Source of the DNA: Gyrodactylus bullatarudis
Lineage: Eukaryota > Platyhelminthes > Monogenea > Gyrodactylidea > Gyrodactylidae
Assembly (NCBI GenBank): GCA_012064415.1
Contig: SSNU01000261.1
Coordinates: forward strand, 1 to 64,000
DNA length: 64,000 nt
Reading direction: 5' to 3'
Shown here: positions 9,517 through 23,300 of the stretch, piece after piece
Position numbering within the stretch: the stretch's first letter is position 1
Layout: every line of letters begins with the position of its first letter
The notes under the pieces: generated by a model
Told to the model about the DNA's origin: nothing
Seen by the model: the letters and a program-made list of their open reading frames with translations, nothing else
Databases searched by the model: none
Translations under genes and position numbers: made by a program

Positions 9517-10819
9517 ATACAACGTTTCTATTGTTAATAAAAGGTATGATCCTCCTCCAAAACGGAGATCAGACTCACCAAGTCACCGTAGAAATTCTGA
9601 CTGAACTAATGGACACTGAAAGAATAGCTCTGGAGTAGACTTCCTTTAGACCTGGATGCAGATGTCCAAAGAAATATTCCTGACGATGCCAAGTAAGTCT
9701 CTAAAGCTATCATTGATGCAAACTCGAAGATAGTCAAACAAATATTGGCAGCAGATCAAATTTAAATTTTTTCCCATTTAAACTAATTCCAGAGTCTGGA
9801 ATCCAGACGATAGATCTACTGTCACCTCTCATAATTATAATTACTGAACTTTCTTTTCTTAATCTCATCGGTATGTTTTTCATGAAGCCAAGAGATTGAC
9901 CATTACTGCCAACAAAATTCCGCTGTATAAGAATTTGCTTGAGAATATTTGTGGATTAATCACTAGAAGGAATCTGATCCACTCTCATGAGAAACCCACG
10001 TCGAATTAAGGAATTCTTTTAGACGATTCAACCAAAAACTAGGAAAAATAGAAATATGTAGCTGATCCTATTTGGAAAATAGTTTTGAGAATCATAAAAA
10101 TTAGCCTAAAAGAAAATGAAATGACTAATCAGATTTTAACCAATAAAAATTTGCTATAATAACTAGCCAATGAAATCGTTTTGTGCCCAGCATTTATTTC
10201 CCTGATATAAAGTATATTCAGATCTTACTTAGTTTTTAACTATTTTTCCTTGAAATCAAAATATGGATTATTAATTAAATTCTCGAGAAATTCTAATTTC
10301 TTCAGCTACTAAATGGATAACAAATTGTGAGTTTTTCTTTAATCATTCATTAGAATATCTATTTTTTTGAATTTAAAACTTGTTCAATTTTAAACAATAA
10401 AAATTACCAGCGAAAATAATTTTTTCGTATTTTTTTGTAAAATACTCAAAATCTTTTTAAAGGTTCTTAAATAATCCAACCAATTCTTATCACCAATTAT
10501 CTAGTAAAATATTTCATGATATAAAATTTAACTATACCCTTTTCAATTCTAGTTCTTAGAATGAAAATTCAATTTTGTATTTGTAAAACTCAACTGTCTA
10601 TTTATAAAAAGTATATAATTAAGGCAAGAAAAAAAAATTTTGAGTTAGCATGCTGACTTCACACTGTAGAACCTACAGTTTAGATTGATAGCTGATTTTT
10701 TTAATCGTGCACTCGAAAGGGTAATTATTATGACTAAGTATTTTTATTAGATTTTTACAATTTTCAATTTCGTATTTTTGCAATTCTCTTTCGTTATTGA
10801 CAATAGTCAAGTTCCCTTT
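9517..10819. other. Intergenic region with short unassigned open stretches
   Basis: 9545-9765 contains short readable pieces in more than one frame (HQVTVEILTELMDTERIALE; DANSKIVKQILAADQI) broken by stops, possibly a further decayed element. 9770-10819 is AT-rich with nothing recognisable. Confidence 0.3.
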
Positions 10820-11098
10820 TTAATTTTTTCCTTTCTGATACTTTCTTCTCCTAATCATTGACCACAATTTCTCGTTATCGTAAACACGACAAAATTGGCA
10901 TAGTTTTGATATCCTTTTTAAAGAGTACATTTCGCCATCCATCCAACCAATTATAATTATGTATCGTTGAGACTTCTTAATATTGTTAGGAACACCTCTA
11001 GGATTTGGAGCTGGTCGTTCAGATAATATCCATGATCTTGCATTTGTATAAGGCACATTAGAGTTTCCAGCAAACTCTCTCAATGCCTTTGCCTTCAT
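10820..11098 (-). CDS. Hypothetical small basic protein, doubtful
   Basis: A minus-strand frame of 92 codons from the ATG at 11098, very basic, ending KLWSMIRRRKYQKGKN. The open frame continues upstream as RKRKFFNYR to about 11130. Its composition (SERPAPNPRGVPNN, IIGWMDGEMYSLK) looks more protein-like than random AT-rich frames, but I recognise no family. It may be an exon, a small gene or a transposon relic. Confidence 0.25.
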   Translation of the reverse strand: MKAKALREFAGNSNVPYTNARSWILSERPAPNPRGVPNNIKKSQRYIIIIGWMDGEMYSLKRISKLCQFCRVYDNEKLWSMIRRRKYQKGKN

Positions 11099-14000
11099 CC
11101 TGTAGTTGAAGAATTTTCGTTTACGAATTTTTGTTTACGATACGGAGACATTGTGGTAAATGATTAGTAGCGTGAATCATTAAGATTATTTTTTTGCTTT
11201 TAATTAATCCACCCTGTAAAGTACATAGTATAAAATATTCTGAAATTATTTTGATAGGATCAAGGAATTTTTTGTTATCTTTGTATATCAGATACCTACA
11301 GAATCTACAAAATTTTCAACCTGATATTTCGTATAACTAGCAATCGATGGTAAGACGAAAGATTGAAAATTCCTTCTATTCTTTTTAAATGTCACAAACT
11401 TTTTCGGGAAAGATTATTCAAGAATATTGTGGAAATTTTAATGTTTTTTGTCAATTTGAAATATTTTTAATACAGGGGGAAATTCGAGTCTGTGATTTTT
11501 CGATCAATGTATGGTAATGTAGCTACAAAATATTAATGGCTATTCAGGCATTTATTTATAAGTCATTGTTATAACAAGCTACTATCTTCATTTCCATTTC
11601 AATACTATAATTACTAAGCCTGTGGGATAATTTATAATATCAAAAACCAATATATATCTACTGTAATACGTACATCAATAAGTTATCAGAAAAAATTTTT
11701 AATTTTACAAAAACAGATTAGAATAAATCACAGAATATAATCATGATAAAGAGTAAGAAACTATTCAGGCTTATCATAGGATCTTATCTTGGCGCATTCG
11801 AGAGTTTTCTTTATAATCTTCTGGTTAAGTTTAAGTAGTGTTAGTATCAAATTTAGATTATGAGAAAAATGGGAATCACCATACTATTATTTTCTCAAAA
11901 ATATGCAGAAAATTATCTGAGTCTCAAGTTTATGATATTAATGTTGATGATAGATAGATTAAATGCTGTTTTTACTATTTGTAAAAAATCTTCTTACTTA
12001 GTGATGGATTAATCTTTGAATGTCCTATGTCTTAGCTAATGAGAGCAAAGCTTTTAGCACTTTAGAAAAACTCTCAAAGCAATTGGAAATGATACAAACG
12101 CTAACTTGTTTTGGCATCTCCCACACACTGTTCTTTGCCTTGATTATATTTTTTAAACAATCAACAATTACATTGCGCAACTAAAAAGATAAAAAACCAA
12201 GATATTTGAAAACTCAAAATGATTCTTTTTAGGCTAGTTCATGATTTGAACTCTATTTTACATTTATTAACCAGTCGGTGTTAAATTTTTTTTGATAACT
12301 AATTAAAATTTTATCATAAATTGTCAAGCTCACTGTTGAGAAGCGTGAGTTTTTTACAAACCTCTAATTCTCGTCAAGTTTTGCTTGTCTTGAAAAATAA
12401 AATCTTAAAGATTGTAGAATACAGCGACTTTGCATTTTAACATGAAATAAATTTCTAAAGTACAAATAAAATTATCAATTAATCAAGTTATCTTGGAAAT
12501 AAAGCAGACCGGAACTAACAAATAACTTTAGCTATCCTCTTCATGTGAGAACATCTTTCTTTTGTATTTATATTTTGATTAAACTAGTGTGTTATATTCA
12601 CAATATGCTCAAAAGAATTTCATATTTTTCAAAATTAAGCTATGAAAATATTAAATTATTCGACCAAAAATATTATTTGAAGCAATTTCACATTGTAAGC
12701 TTCAGTTAAAACTTTCATTGAACTAGAAATCTGTCAAATTAATAGAGTTCGAAAATATTGAAAAAATGGACATATACAATATCCATTGGCAACGAAAGGG
12801 TTAAGAACTCAACTTTTTGTTGATTTTCAAAAGCGGAATTTATTGTCAGCCATTAATACATTTGCTAGTAAATAAATTTTCGATAAACTTCCAACTTTAA
12901 GCTAATATATAGCCTACAGTGGAAGAAAAAACTAATGATCAAAGTTTCAACTCTATTCATTCCAAATGCCATTTCTTGTCATTTCCAAACAAAGGACGAA
13001 CAAAGTTATTACAACATAGCATTGGAAAATATTAGTTCTTCAGAAAGTTGTTCGAATTAAGTACGTCTTTTTCTCTTTAGTTTCTAATTCATGACCAGTG
13101 AAAATTAGGAGACGAAATAGTCTGGTAACAAGTAAACCAATAACTCGTAATCTTTCAATTTAATTTTTTCTGCTTTTGGGAAATTCGTGAAAATATTTGA
13201 ACTATAACCAAAATTAAAGTTTCAATAGTTTAAAATTCTCTGAATCGAAAAGTTTATAAGACAACATTTCTGATTAAAATCCTCAGTTTATAGGATACTT
13301 CATCGATAAAATAAATCTATGTCTCACTAAGCACAATATGTTCGATAAATTTGATTAAATGTCAAGTGGTAGAAGGATAATTTCCTCTTATTGAAGAAAA
13401 AAAGTAATGGAATCTTTATCATCTTTTGCAAATCTATAATTTCTTCCGTGTTTGGGTATTTCATCAAACATGAGCTAGATCAAGAACTTGATTGATTTTA
13501 GCTTCATCAGTTTATTCTTACTAGATATTCAGATTTGGCGTTCTTGTTTTTTAAAATAAAGATTGAGAAGAAGAGGCCCAACTCAAAGCCTCTCCTAACA
13601 AGAATTAATACCACTGTCTGCTGCAAATTGCTAAACCATGACAGATTTCAAGAGCCTTATGAGTTTCGTTTATTAATTTTATCTCATACAATCGGATGAC
13701 TGAAATTAGGAAATTTAGTATCATCATAATTAGACAAGCTTTTCCTTACACTAAAGTATCATCGAACCTTTAAATTTACAAATTTAAAGAATTATTTTGA
13801 CAAAATATCAAATTTATATTTGAAATTATTAAATCAGAAGAGTTTTGATATATTTTTTATCTTTTAAATTGAAATATCTTTCTACATCTTAATACGCAGT
13901 TAAGTTTGTTTGCGTTATAAATTTAATTAAATTTATTGATCTTTTTTGAAGAAGAACAGAGAAAAACATTATTTTTTTTATTAATTCTGTGAAAATGACA

Positions 14001-14356
14001 AGATTTCAGAATTGACATATTTCCACGGAAAAGTATTAACAATTATCGAATGAATTTTCACAATATTTAAATCTGTATTTCCAAATTTTTTGGCTACCAT
14101 GCCAAAAATTCCTCAGTAAATGCTAATTTGAAATAAAATTTCAGAAATCTTACAAGTTTCACATGAAAAGTGTACAAAAACACTCTCGATAAAGTTTGAT
14201 TTTACTTCTATTAGTTTTGTCTTAGTGTTCAGTTATGACCCTTTGAAACAATGTTTAAAGAAAGTATTTTCATGAGAAAAAATTAAAATTTTTATGTTTT
14301 AGAAAAACGATACATCTATTTTTGCTCCACGCTCCAACTTAAAATTTTTATTTCAG
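11099..14356. other. Non-coding stretch upstream of the glutamate receptor
   Basis: AT-rich with no convincing coding frame. It should contain the promoter, the 5' UTR and the still unidentified exon with the receptor start Met, because the first recognised receptor exon opens in the middle of a codon after a TTTCAG acceptor. Confidence 0.4.
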
Positions 14357-17300
14357 TCTATTTCTCACAATCAGAACGAAGACCAAATTTTTCTTCCTAT
14401 TTATTATCCTCTTGGCCGGCAATTATTCATTAGCAAATAAAAACTGTGAACGGCTAAATGAAATTCCTTATAGTGATGTTATTCTACCACCAACTTTTCT
14501 ACAAAGTCAAGAGCACAAGTCTATATCAACGTCAAGAAACATGTACAATAAAGTTATCAATACTACTCTTATTCTTGGTGAGTTTATTCCCTATAATCTA
14601 AAATCTTTAACATTAATATTGTAGCTTGATCGATAATAGTATTCGATAAACTATTATTATTAGAGTTACACATTAGCATAAAAATATCATAAAGTACAAA
14701 CTCTAAATACAGTATCAATAAAAATGGTATTGAGCAGCCTCAAAATGACAATTCAACAAATTTGATGATATATATTTTTCATTCCCCATAACAAAAAAAG
14801 ATAAATAGTAGTTGAGATAAAGATTTTTTTTCGAGTTGAGTCAAGAGTGGAAAAGATTCCGAGATATATGATATATATGAGAGATTATCAGTCTATATAA
14901 TTATTATTTATCTAAAGGAAATCTTGACATATTTTCCATCATAATTCAACAATTTTATAGGATAGGAAATCATGAGCTTCTTCTTTTGGGGTGTTGGTTT
15001 TTTCCTTTTTATAATCTTTCTAAAAGCCAAAAAATGATACATGAATGTAAATAAATGTATATATTTGAACAGTGATCGTTTTACAATTTTACAAATCAAA
15101 ATTGTAATTTGTTCTGATTTGAAAATGGGGTAGATGGGGACTAAAGTGAAGTGTAATTAGTCAGTTTTTAAAATCTGTTTAAAATAATCAAATGCAAAAA
15201 ATACTATTTTGGGTTTATCTGAATCTAATATAGCTGAATTCCAAATTCGAAAATTGGATAAAAATCCAAAAATTTCATAAAGAAGCCATCACAAGATGAA
15301 AATACTCGGATTTTCCTGTATTACATATCTGTACTTAACGAAGAATATTTGAATCAGAATTGTAATTCAAATTTTTAAAATTGTATAGTAAATATAAGGT
15401 TTGTCAATTATTTTACTGATTATGAAATTTCAAATATTCAAGCTAAATATCCTTAACAGAACCATTGAATATTTGAAAAGAGAAAACATCTTCCGATTCA
15501 GCATAAATTAGAGACAAGATTGAAAATTTTCTAATCATTAACATGACAAATTGATAACTATGATTTAAAATAAAGATACTTATTATAATTGATATGAATA
15601 TGAGATTAGAAAAACTATATTTTTTCCGGATAGTCTAACATTTTTTGAGTTTAAAAATGCGCCAAATTTCAACTTTTTCATCTTTCGAGCTCACAATTTT
15701 ATCGATTCACAGGATCTGAAGCAAATAAATTCTAATGTTTGAGATAATAGATAAATTATTAGAATTTGACTATAGAAGATTACAAATATCCGGCATTATT
15801 GTGGAACCATTTGAACTGATTCAAAATTTGAAAAATTGGAAAATTTGGGCACTTTTGAAATTATTAGAATTATTCTAACAACTTATCGGTTTAGTAAATG
15901 ATGAAAATTACTCATGCCGGAAAAATATTAAATTTTCAATTTCATATAAACTAGCTTTACTTTAAAGCCTTTTGGAAATGGATAAAATTAGCTTAAATTC
16001 ATATCAAGTTTTGCAAGTAATACAGCACTGGTATCTATTTCAAGAGGAAAATATAGATTCTGTCCATTGAGAATTTGTCATATTCTAAACTTTTTCCTGG
16101 GCATTTCGCCTACTTCTCTCTTCAAAATGGGAATTAGCCATAGTTAGTTTAGTGTGTTGTAAGGAGTGAAATTCTTTTTCCAAAATCGAATACTTTATGT
16201 AAATGAAGTTATTCTAGCTATTGAAGTTGTAGTAGAGGAAAATGGCAAATTGAGATGGGAAATTCTCTCTTGGATAACACATTATGATAAGATTGTTGTG
16301 AGGAATAAATTTAATGTATTTTTTCAGTCAGCTCTTACAATTTCATGAAATTACCCAATAAAGAAATACAGCTAGTCTCAATGAATTTGGGATTCATGGT
16401 TCTTACAAAAATCCCATTTATTAATCAAGGTATCAAAATTTTCTGACGATATTTTGACAACAGATTCAAAAGGAATACTTTTATTAAATATTTTTCGAAA
16501 ATTTTTTCTTTTTTTTTAAACTTTGATTTGAAAAATTTTGTTGATCTCAAAGTGTGAGAGGAATCAAACGATATTTATCTGGATCACCATTAGACAAGAA
16601 GACCAAAATTGGTCATAGAGATTTGAGGAAAAAGTCCATTTTGGTGCAAAAGCCTACCTTCCATTCTCAGACCTTTTTTACTGCTTCGAAATTGATAAAT
16701 TAGGATGATCCAAGATCAGTTCAAAATTACCGTTTTTTTCAAAAAATTGCATATGAATAACACAGTCTTACAAATCGGACATTATTTTTTTCTACTCAAT
16801 GATATTTTCCACTTATGTAGAGAATTTTTCGCTGATTTCAGATATGTGCTTCTTGCATCCTAATTGAGATAGATTTCCTTCCTACAAGGTACTTAAATAG
16901 GCAAAAAATTGAGTTGAAGTTGAGGATTTTCGAAACAAATAGGTAAATTTTTCCACTTTGACCTTAAATAGCTTAGAAACTAAAAAAGAGTCAAGGGAAA
17001 GTTTCCTTCTACTCTTTTGCCAAGAATTTATTCCTGAACAAGATAATGTAATTTTTGTCTTTCTATTTCATTCTTTTTTTTTCTCTATTAAAAGGTAAAG
17101 CACTGCAAGTCGGGTTTTCAGTTTCTACCAAATAGCTCATAAATTCTGTTGTAGAAATTTTTAAGAATTACATACCTGAAATCCCTGAAAAATTCTCTAC
17201 AAAAGTAAGACTGTGATATTATTTTTTTACTGTAAGGTGAATTTTGTTGAATTAAACGATCAATTATCTTTGGTCTATGGGAACCTAGTTGATAAAAAAA

Positions 17301-20300
17301 TAAGATTTTCCAAAATCCAGATTAAAAGGGACATTTTGAACAGGTGTCAATCAACAATTTTTTCAAAGTAAGATGTCGAATTGCCATTGTGCAATGAAAA
17401 TTTGCTTGTAAGGATCACAATAAGTCAAGGAAATCGATTCTAGACATTTAAATTTTGATCGGCTGAGGTTATAGTAGAAAACCTCATATATATATAGAGG
17501 TTAGAACCCATATTTTAAATTCTGAAAGGAGAAGTAAGTAATTAAACCCAAGAAGAAAATATTAAATCTATCTTTTCGATCAAGAAATATTAAATGTCAA
17601 TGTATTTTCATAAAAAAATGTATAGTTTGTCTGTAGAGCCTTGGTCCTTAATAGGGATGGAGGGATGAAGTGAACAAAAAACTGTTTTAATTATAACCAT
17701 TATACATTGTACATAGGATAGAGGCATACTAGAATTTTGAAAGATTATTTACCATCCTCTCTTTACAATCTAACAGCGTAATTGATCCCATATCTAAATG
17801 CAACCAGGAAAAACAAAATAATTTCCCAGTGAATAAAGATCAACAAGATTTTTACTAGGATTTTGATGAAAAAAATAATACATTTATAAAATCAATATTA
17901 AGGGCTTAGAAAAATGTACACATTTATAAACTATACAAGTACAAGAAAATGTATATATGGATAAATTTCTCTTATACATACATGCAGTTTTGTTTGTAGA
18001 GATTTTTTCCCCTGAGAAGTGATGTAGATGATGATCTAGTACAAAGGAAACCCAACAGGGGGTAAGATTTTATCATATTTTTCATCTTTCTCTTCCACAT
18101 CACCTCTTCCCTCAATTTACAGATACGCATATTCCCAAGAAAAAAAATACTTGCAAATTTTCCCTTTGAAAATTTATAATGCCATTTTTTTGGGTTCCCT
18201 CATAATTCATCCGAATGGATATTTTCTTTCAAAATCATCCATTCGAAAAATTTTTAGATTTAAAGAGTTCTCTTTCTAATTTTGAAATTTAGCGTCAAGT
18301 CTCATGGAATAGGAATTGTAAAGTTAAAAATTCTATTTAAAAAATTTTTATGTTTCCTAATTCTTTCCTAAAAGTTTTGATTTATTTTCTTAAATCGGTG
18401 AAAGTGTGTCTTTTGACAATGTTCTCAAAAAAACCTTCAGAAAATTTTGAGATCTTGATGTAAAAATGAGATGTTTGTAATAATCATGAATTCCCAAATT
18501 GATCAAGAATAGCTGTATATAAATCTTTCCAATACATTTTTAACTCTATAATAAATTACAAACTAGAAATGTTATTTATTATTGTAAAAGACTTTTGTAC
18601 TTATCATAGAAAACTCCAATAATAAACACATATACTTAAAAGTATCACTTGAATATTGGTAATAATACGTTAAATAGTATTGCAGATATATTTCCCCTGA
18701 TATCTAAAGAGTGAAGAAAAAAGTATTCTAATTGACTTTAATCTTTCCAAACTTGACTTGAAAAGTTCAGACTACTTATATCCTGATTTTATAAGATGTG
18801 AATTTTTTTCTCAAAGGTTAAATTGCTCAGAGTTGAATTTAAACCAAATTATGCTGACATTAAAAGTTATCTGTATGTGTAAATAAATATAAAAGTGCTT
18901 GAAAATTAATACTATACCATTTATTAAAAGTACACGAGCCTTTAAAAAACATAGAGAAAATCAAACAGTTGTTCTTCATTATTGATTTTCAAAATGTTTT
19001 ATAATCTCAATTATGGAAAATTTTTCTCACCAAAACCATCATAAAGAATGTTTAAAAAAGAAAGTCTTTTGAAAAACTAAATTCTAATTTTTAAATAACA
19101 TCTGGAAATTTTTAATGAGGGATCTATAATTGTCTCAATCTCTAATCAGGGAAGAGAAATTTGAATAAGAAGGTTTCGTGCAAATTTGAAAGAATATTCC
19201 CATTCTATAGAGAGAGGATTAATTAAAAACAGATGCAACAGGTTAGATTGATTAATTTTTATAGAAGTTTTAATTTTGAAATTTTTATTCCAGCTGGGAT
19301 CTACGACGAAATGGATGAGGCGAACAGGGTTATCATACAAGCAGGCTTGTTAATGGCCAATCATATTATTCGTAGATCAAAAGATCTCAGTCATGTCGAG
19401 TTAATAGCAGCGAATTTAACTCTTAAGCCAGGTGAAAGTGCTAAATCAATTGAAAAAGGTGAGTTATCACTATTTTTGCTTTTTTCCACTTCCACATTCA
19501 AAAAATATAAAAATTTGATTTTTAAAATTGCCAAGTAAACAAGATAAATTTGCGATTTTCTAACCGATTGCGACTTTTTTGCGATTTTTTCCTTACTCTT
19601 CTACTTGATAAAAAATAAATTCTCACTTAGTAACTGTCTACGAATAATTTTTTTCTCTTCTGACTCTAGCTATTTACACAATCCGCTTTTAAATATGAAA
19701 CAAGTCCTGGTCAATATAATTAGTTGACAGTAGATGTGGATTCCATTGTGGAAAGAACTTTTTCAAGAATACTTTAAAAAAAAAGTAAATTTTTCTTAAA
19801 AATTATTTCATTTTGAATTAGAATAGGTAAATTTATTGAAATTGAATAAAATATTATTAAAATAGAAAATGCCACTTTTTTGCGATTTTTTGAAACAAAA
19901 ATTAGCGATTTTTTACCACCATAATAAGAAAATAAGTTTGATCTTTCAAAAGTATAGTGATTTTTTATTTTCAACATTTGCTCAAACATATTATCAAGTA
20001 TGAAAGAGGACAGAGGTTGTTAACATTCTTTCTTGAGATGAACTCAGTTTGATGAATAAAGATCACTTGTGGTTTTGAATCGAATCAAAGATTTATAAAG
20101 ATTGAGGATTGATCTTTTGACATTTCCAATTCCTCATTAATCATAAGATTCTATACATACAATTTGTATATCAAAGGGAATATCATATATTTTTAATGAT
20201 TATTGTAATTCTACAATCCATTTCATAAATATATTTTCCCCTTTCAAATTAGCGTAATACCATTGATACTACATATGAATTGTTATCATTATGATTCGAA

Positions 20301-23300
20301 AGCATTGGAAAATTATGTACATACTTAAATGTATAGATTGCCTTATGATCGGCAATGGAATTGTCAATTATTTTCTGCCTAAATCATTTAATTCCTGGCT
20401 ATATATCTCCTGTCTCCTAAATCATAATAATAAAAAGAGTGTGAGGTTTTCCCTTTTTACCTCCTAATTCCTCGTCTCTTTCATCTCTCTATCTCTCTCG
20501 ATGATGATATGGATGAAAAATTAATTCTAATTGATTTTCAATCATGAATAATTATTTTATGGTAATTTTCCTCATGATATTCGTGGTCGGATTTCATATT
20601 TTGGAATTGTGAAGAAATTGAAGCACTGACTTTTTATCATGAAATAATTTAGTAATTGGCCTTGGAAAGAGGATAACAAGTCCAAGGGAAATACCTAAAG
20701 AAATAGAGAACACGAAGTTTTGTTTAATGGAAAATGGTTATCCTAATAAATTCGTGGACAAGTTTATCAACTTTAAAATTGATAGAGAAGTCATTGAAAA
20801 CACAAATGTTTACCTAATTCATAAAGATTTACTGATACCTGAAGAGAATACTCTATTAACTTATAAATTCCAATGTGACTTCCAATACAGACGTTTGGGA
20901 GAAATTCTTGGTAAATTTAAACTTATTTGAGCAAAAAACTAATCTTATAATTTTCAACTAGCTTTATCTATGTGAGCTTTTTCACTTTTCTGACCCTGTT
21001 GCTATTTATTGGAGAGTTTTTGCGTCTTTCAGCTTGCATTTAATTGTTTTCTTTAATTTTTACTATTTCTTTCATAATTTGTAAAATATTATCTTTAATG
21101 AATTCTTAACTCATATCATTATTAAAGTGTTGCCATTGATGATGCTTCAACATACCTTATTTCTAATTCTCCTAATTTAAAAATATTATAATAAGAGTAG
21201 TAAGAGGAAAGTTTCAAATAAAGAGAATAATGCAAGCTGAAAATTGAGATGAAGCTCAGGGTAGTAGATTTTTTCCTATTTGAAGTAACATTGCTCATGA
21301 AGCTTATGTACAATGAAATATACACGAAGTTGAATTGAGATACTTTGAACTTGTTCATTATTCTAACTGCCGGTAGTAAAATGTTTATTTCCAAGTGTAA
21401 ATTTCCATAATCTCGGTTGGATCATTTTATCCTTGTATTTCCAGTATTGATTCATCTATCGTAATATGTACTGATAAAAAACACAATTAAATTATATCAA
21501 ATAGAAAATGCAATTATGTATCACTAGTCTTCAATGAATTTTCAATATTTCTGATATTTTTTCTCCAGATTAAATTATCATACGATACAGTATTTTTATC
21601 TTCAATTTATCAGGCATGGATATCAATGATCCTGGATCTCACAAAATAATTTAATTGCATAATATTTACACGTTTATTGAAAATTTTAAATATTATCAAT
21701 AATAGCTAACATGAGTTTCCATTATATAATCTTTATTTTAGAATGATAATCGTGACGAATTAGTAAATTTAAAACCATGTGGTCTATAACACATACTTCA
21801 AGACCATTACTGAGAAATAAATAGGGAAAAAAGTAGCTTTAGATGTAACCATTGGATTTTAACCAAACCTACCATTCATTAGATTTCTCCACTTCTGTAT
21901 GCTTCCTCAAGAGAATCATTAATCTGTCAAAATACAGCCTTGAATTTCTATAACTCTTCAAAAGGTTAAACGAACTGAAAGAAATTTTTTTTTCAACATT
22001 GAAGTATTCAATCAATTTGTTCAAGGTAAAGAGTAGAAATCATTCGTTGGCTACTGGCTTCTGATTGATCGTTGATTAAATTTTCTCCTCTTATTCAAAA
22101 TCAAGTCAGAGGACAGAGACGAAGAAGGAAAGTGTATTGAGGGAAATATTAAAGAAATAAAGAACAATGGCATTAACAATTGAAACATAAGAACTGGGAA
22201 ATAAATGATAAAATTCAAGTTATTACTTAAATTCTGGCTAAAGGTCAATATTATTGATTTGATCCATTGCATTGCTAAAAAATGTATTCGATTGCAGAGT
22301 CTACGTTTTTCATTGTAGTAAATTTTTTAGCTTCTGAAAGTAATCAATTTTTCACAATGAACTCGAGTAACTTTTAATAGGGAAAAATCTAAGTGGGTAC
22401 TTTTTAAAATCTATCATGTATTAAATCTGTTTTTGTTTTTATTTTTTTGAAATCGAACATTTTTATTTATATACAGAATTATAATGATAAATGATTATTA
22501 CGATAGAAATATTCACGTAAATTCTCAAATACGTCCGAAAATCCACATAAAATCATAATTGGAAAAGTAGAAAAAGGATATGTACATTTCTCAACGGTTC
22601 ATCAGTAGTGTCTCTTTGATAATGATAAAAGTTAAAAGATGAATGTGAACTTGCATTAGTAATATTTTTAGCCAAATAACTTGGTATCATCATAGCCAAA
22701 TTTTTGTTTTTATAAAAATTGTGAAATAGTCTAAGCACCGAAAGGATTAAGTTAATCTTGTTAATTGGTAGTATCTGATAGTATTAAGAATCCTGGGAAT
22801 CTTGTTACTAGTCGTAAGTAATTTTTTGACTCTTAATACATTTAGAAAGAAAATCATTCAGTTTTTTAATAACACTCCTAGGACTTGAATTGCACATGAA
22901 CACATAAGTGCTAATAAAAGCTTTACAAAATTAGCTTTACCAGTAGAAAACCATAACTTTCTGATATTTTCTCGATAATTAATTTCAGCAATTTCCTCGA
23001 TGGATAAGAAATTTTCATCGATTTAAGACAGATTATTTGCTGAATAAAGACCTTCAATTATAAGTGTCTTAGTTCAGACCTTAAAAGTTATTGAAAAAAA
23101 CTTCCCTGGATTCTTGAGAGCTATCTAATAATCTTGAAACCGAGTAACAAGATTACTAAGGAGACTATCAAGGCTAACAAGATTAACGGTAGCATATCTA
23201 TGAATATCTAACTTGAGGATTGGTTCAAAAAGTGACTCTAAAGAAATTTTTTCTCCAAAATTATACAGGCTTCATCTGAATTTGTAGATTGCATAAAGAA

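Larger units (their letters stand above)
14578..19293 (+). other. Receptor intron 1 (4.7 kb)
   Basis: Apart from two repeats (a foldback-related unit at 15.59-15.96 kb and a MITE at 16.76-17.22 kb) it is AT-rich, without coding signal on either strand. Confidence 0.6.

Noticed and set aside
20727..20930. Extra receptor exon
   Set aside because: The frame is open and near an intron, but it aligns with a Penelope linker, not with the receptor amino-terminal domain, and exons 2 and 3 already join perfectly.
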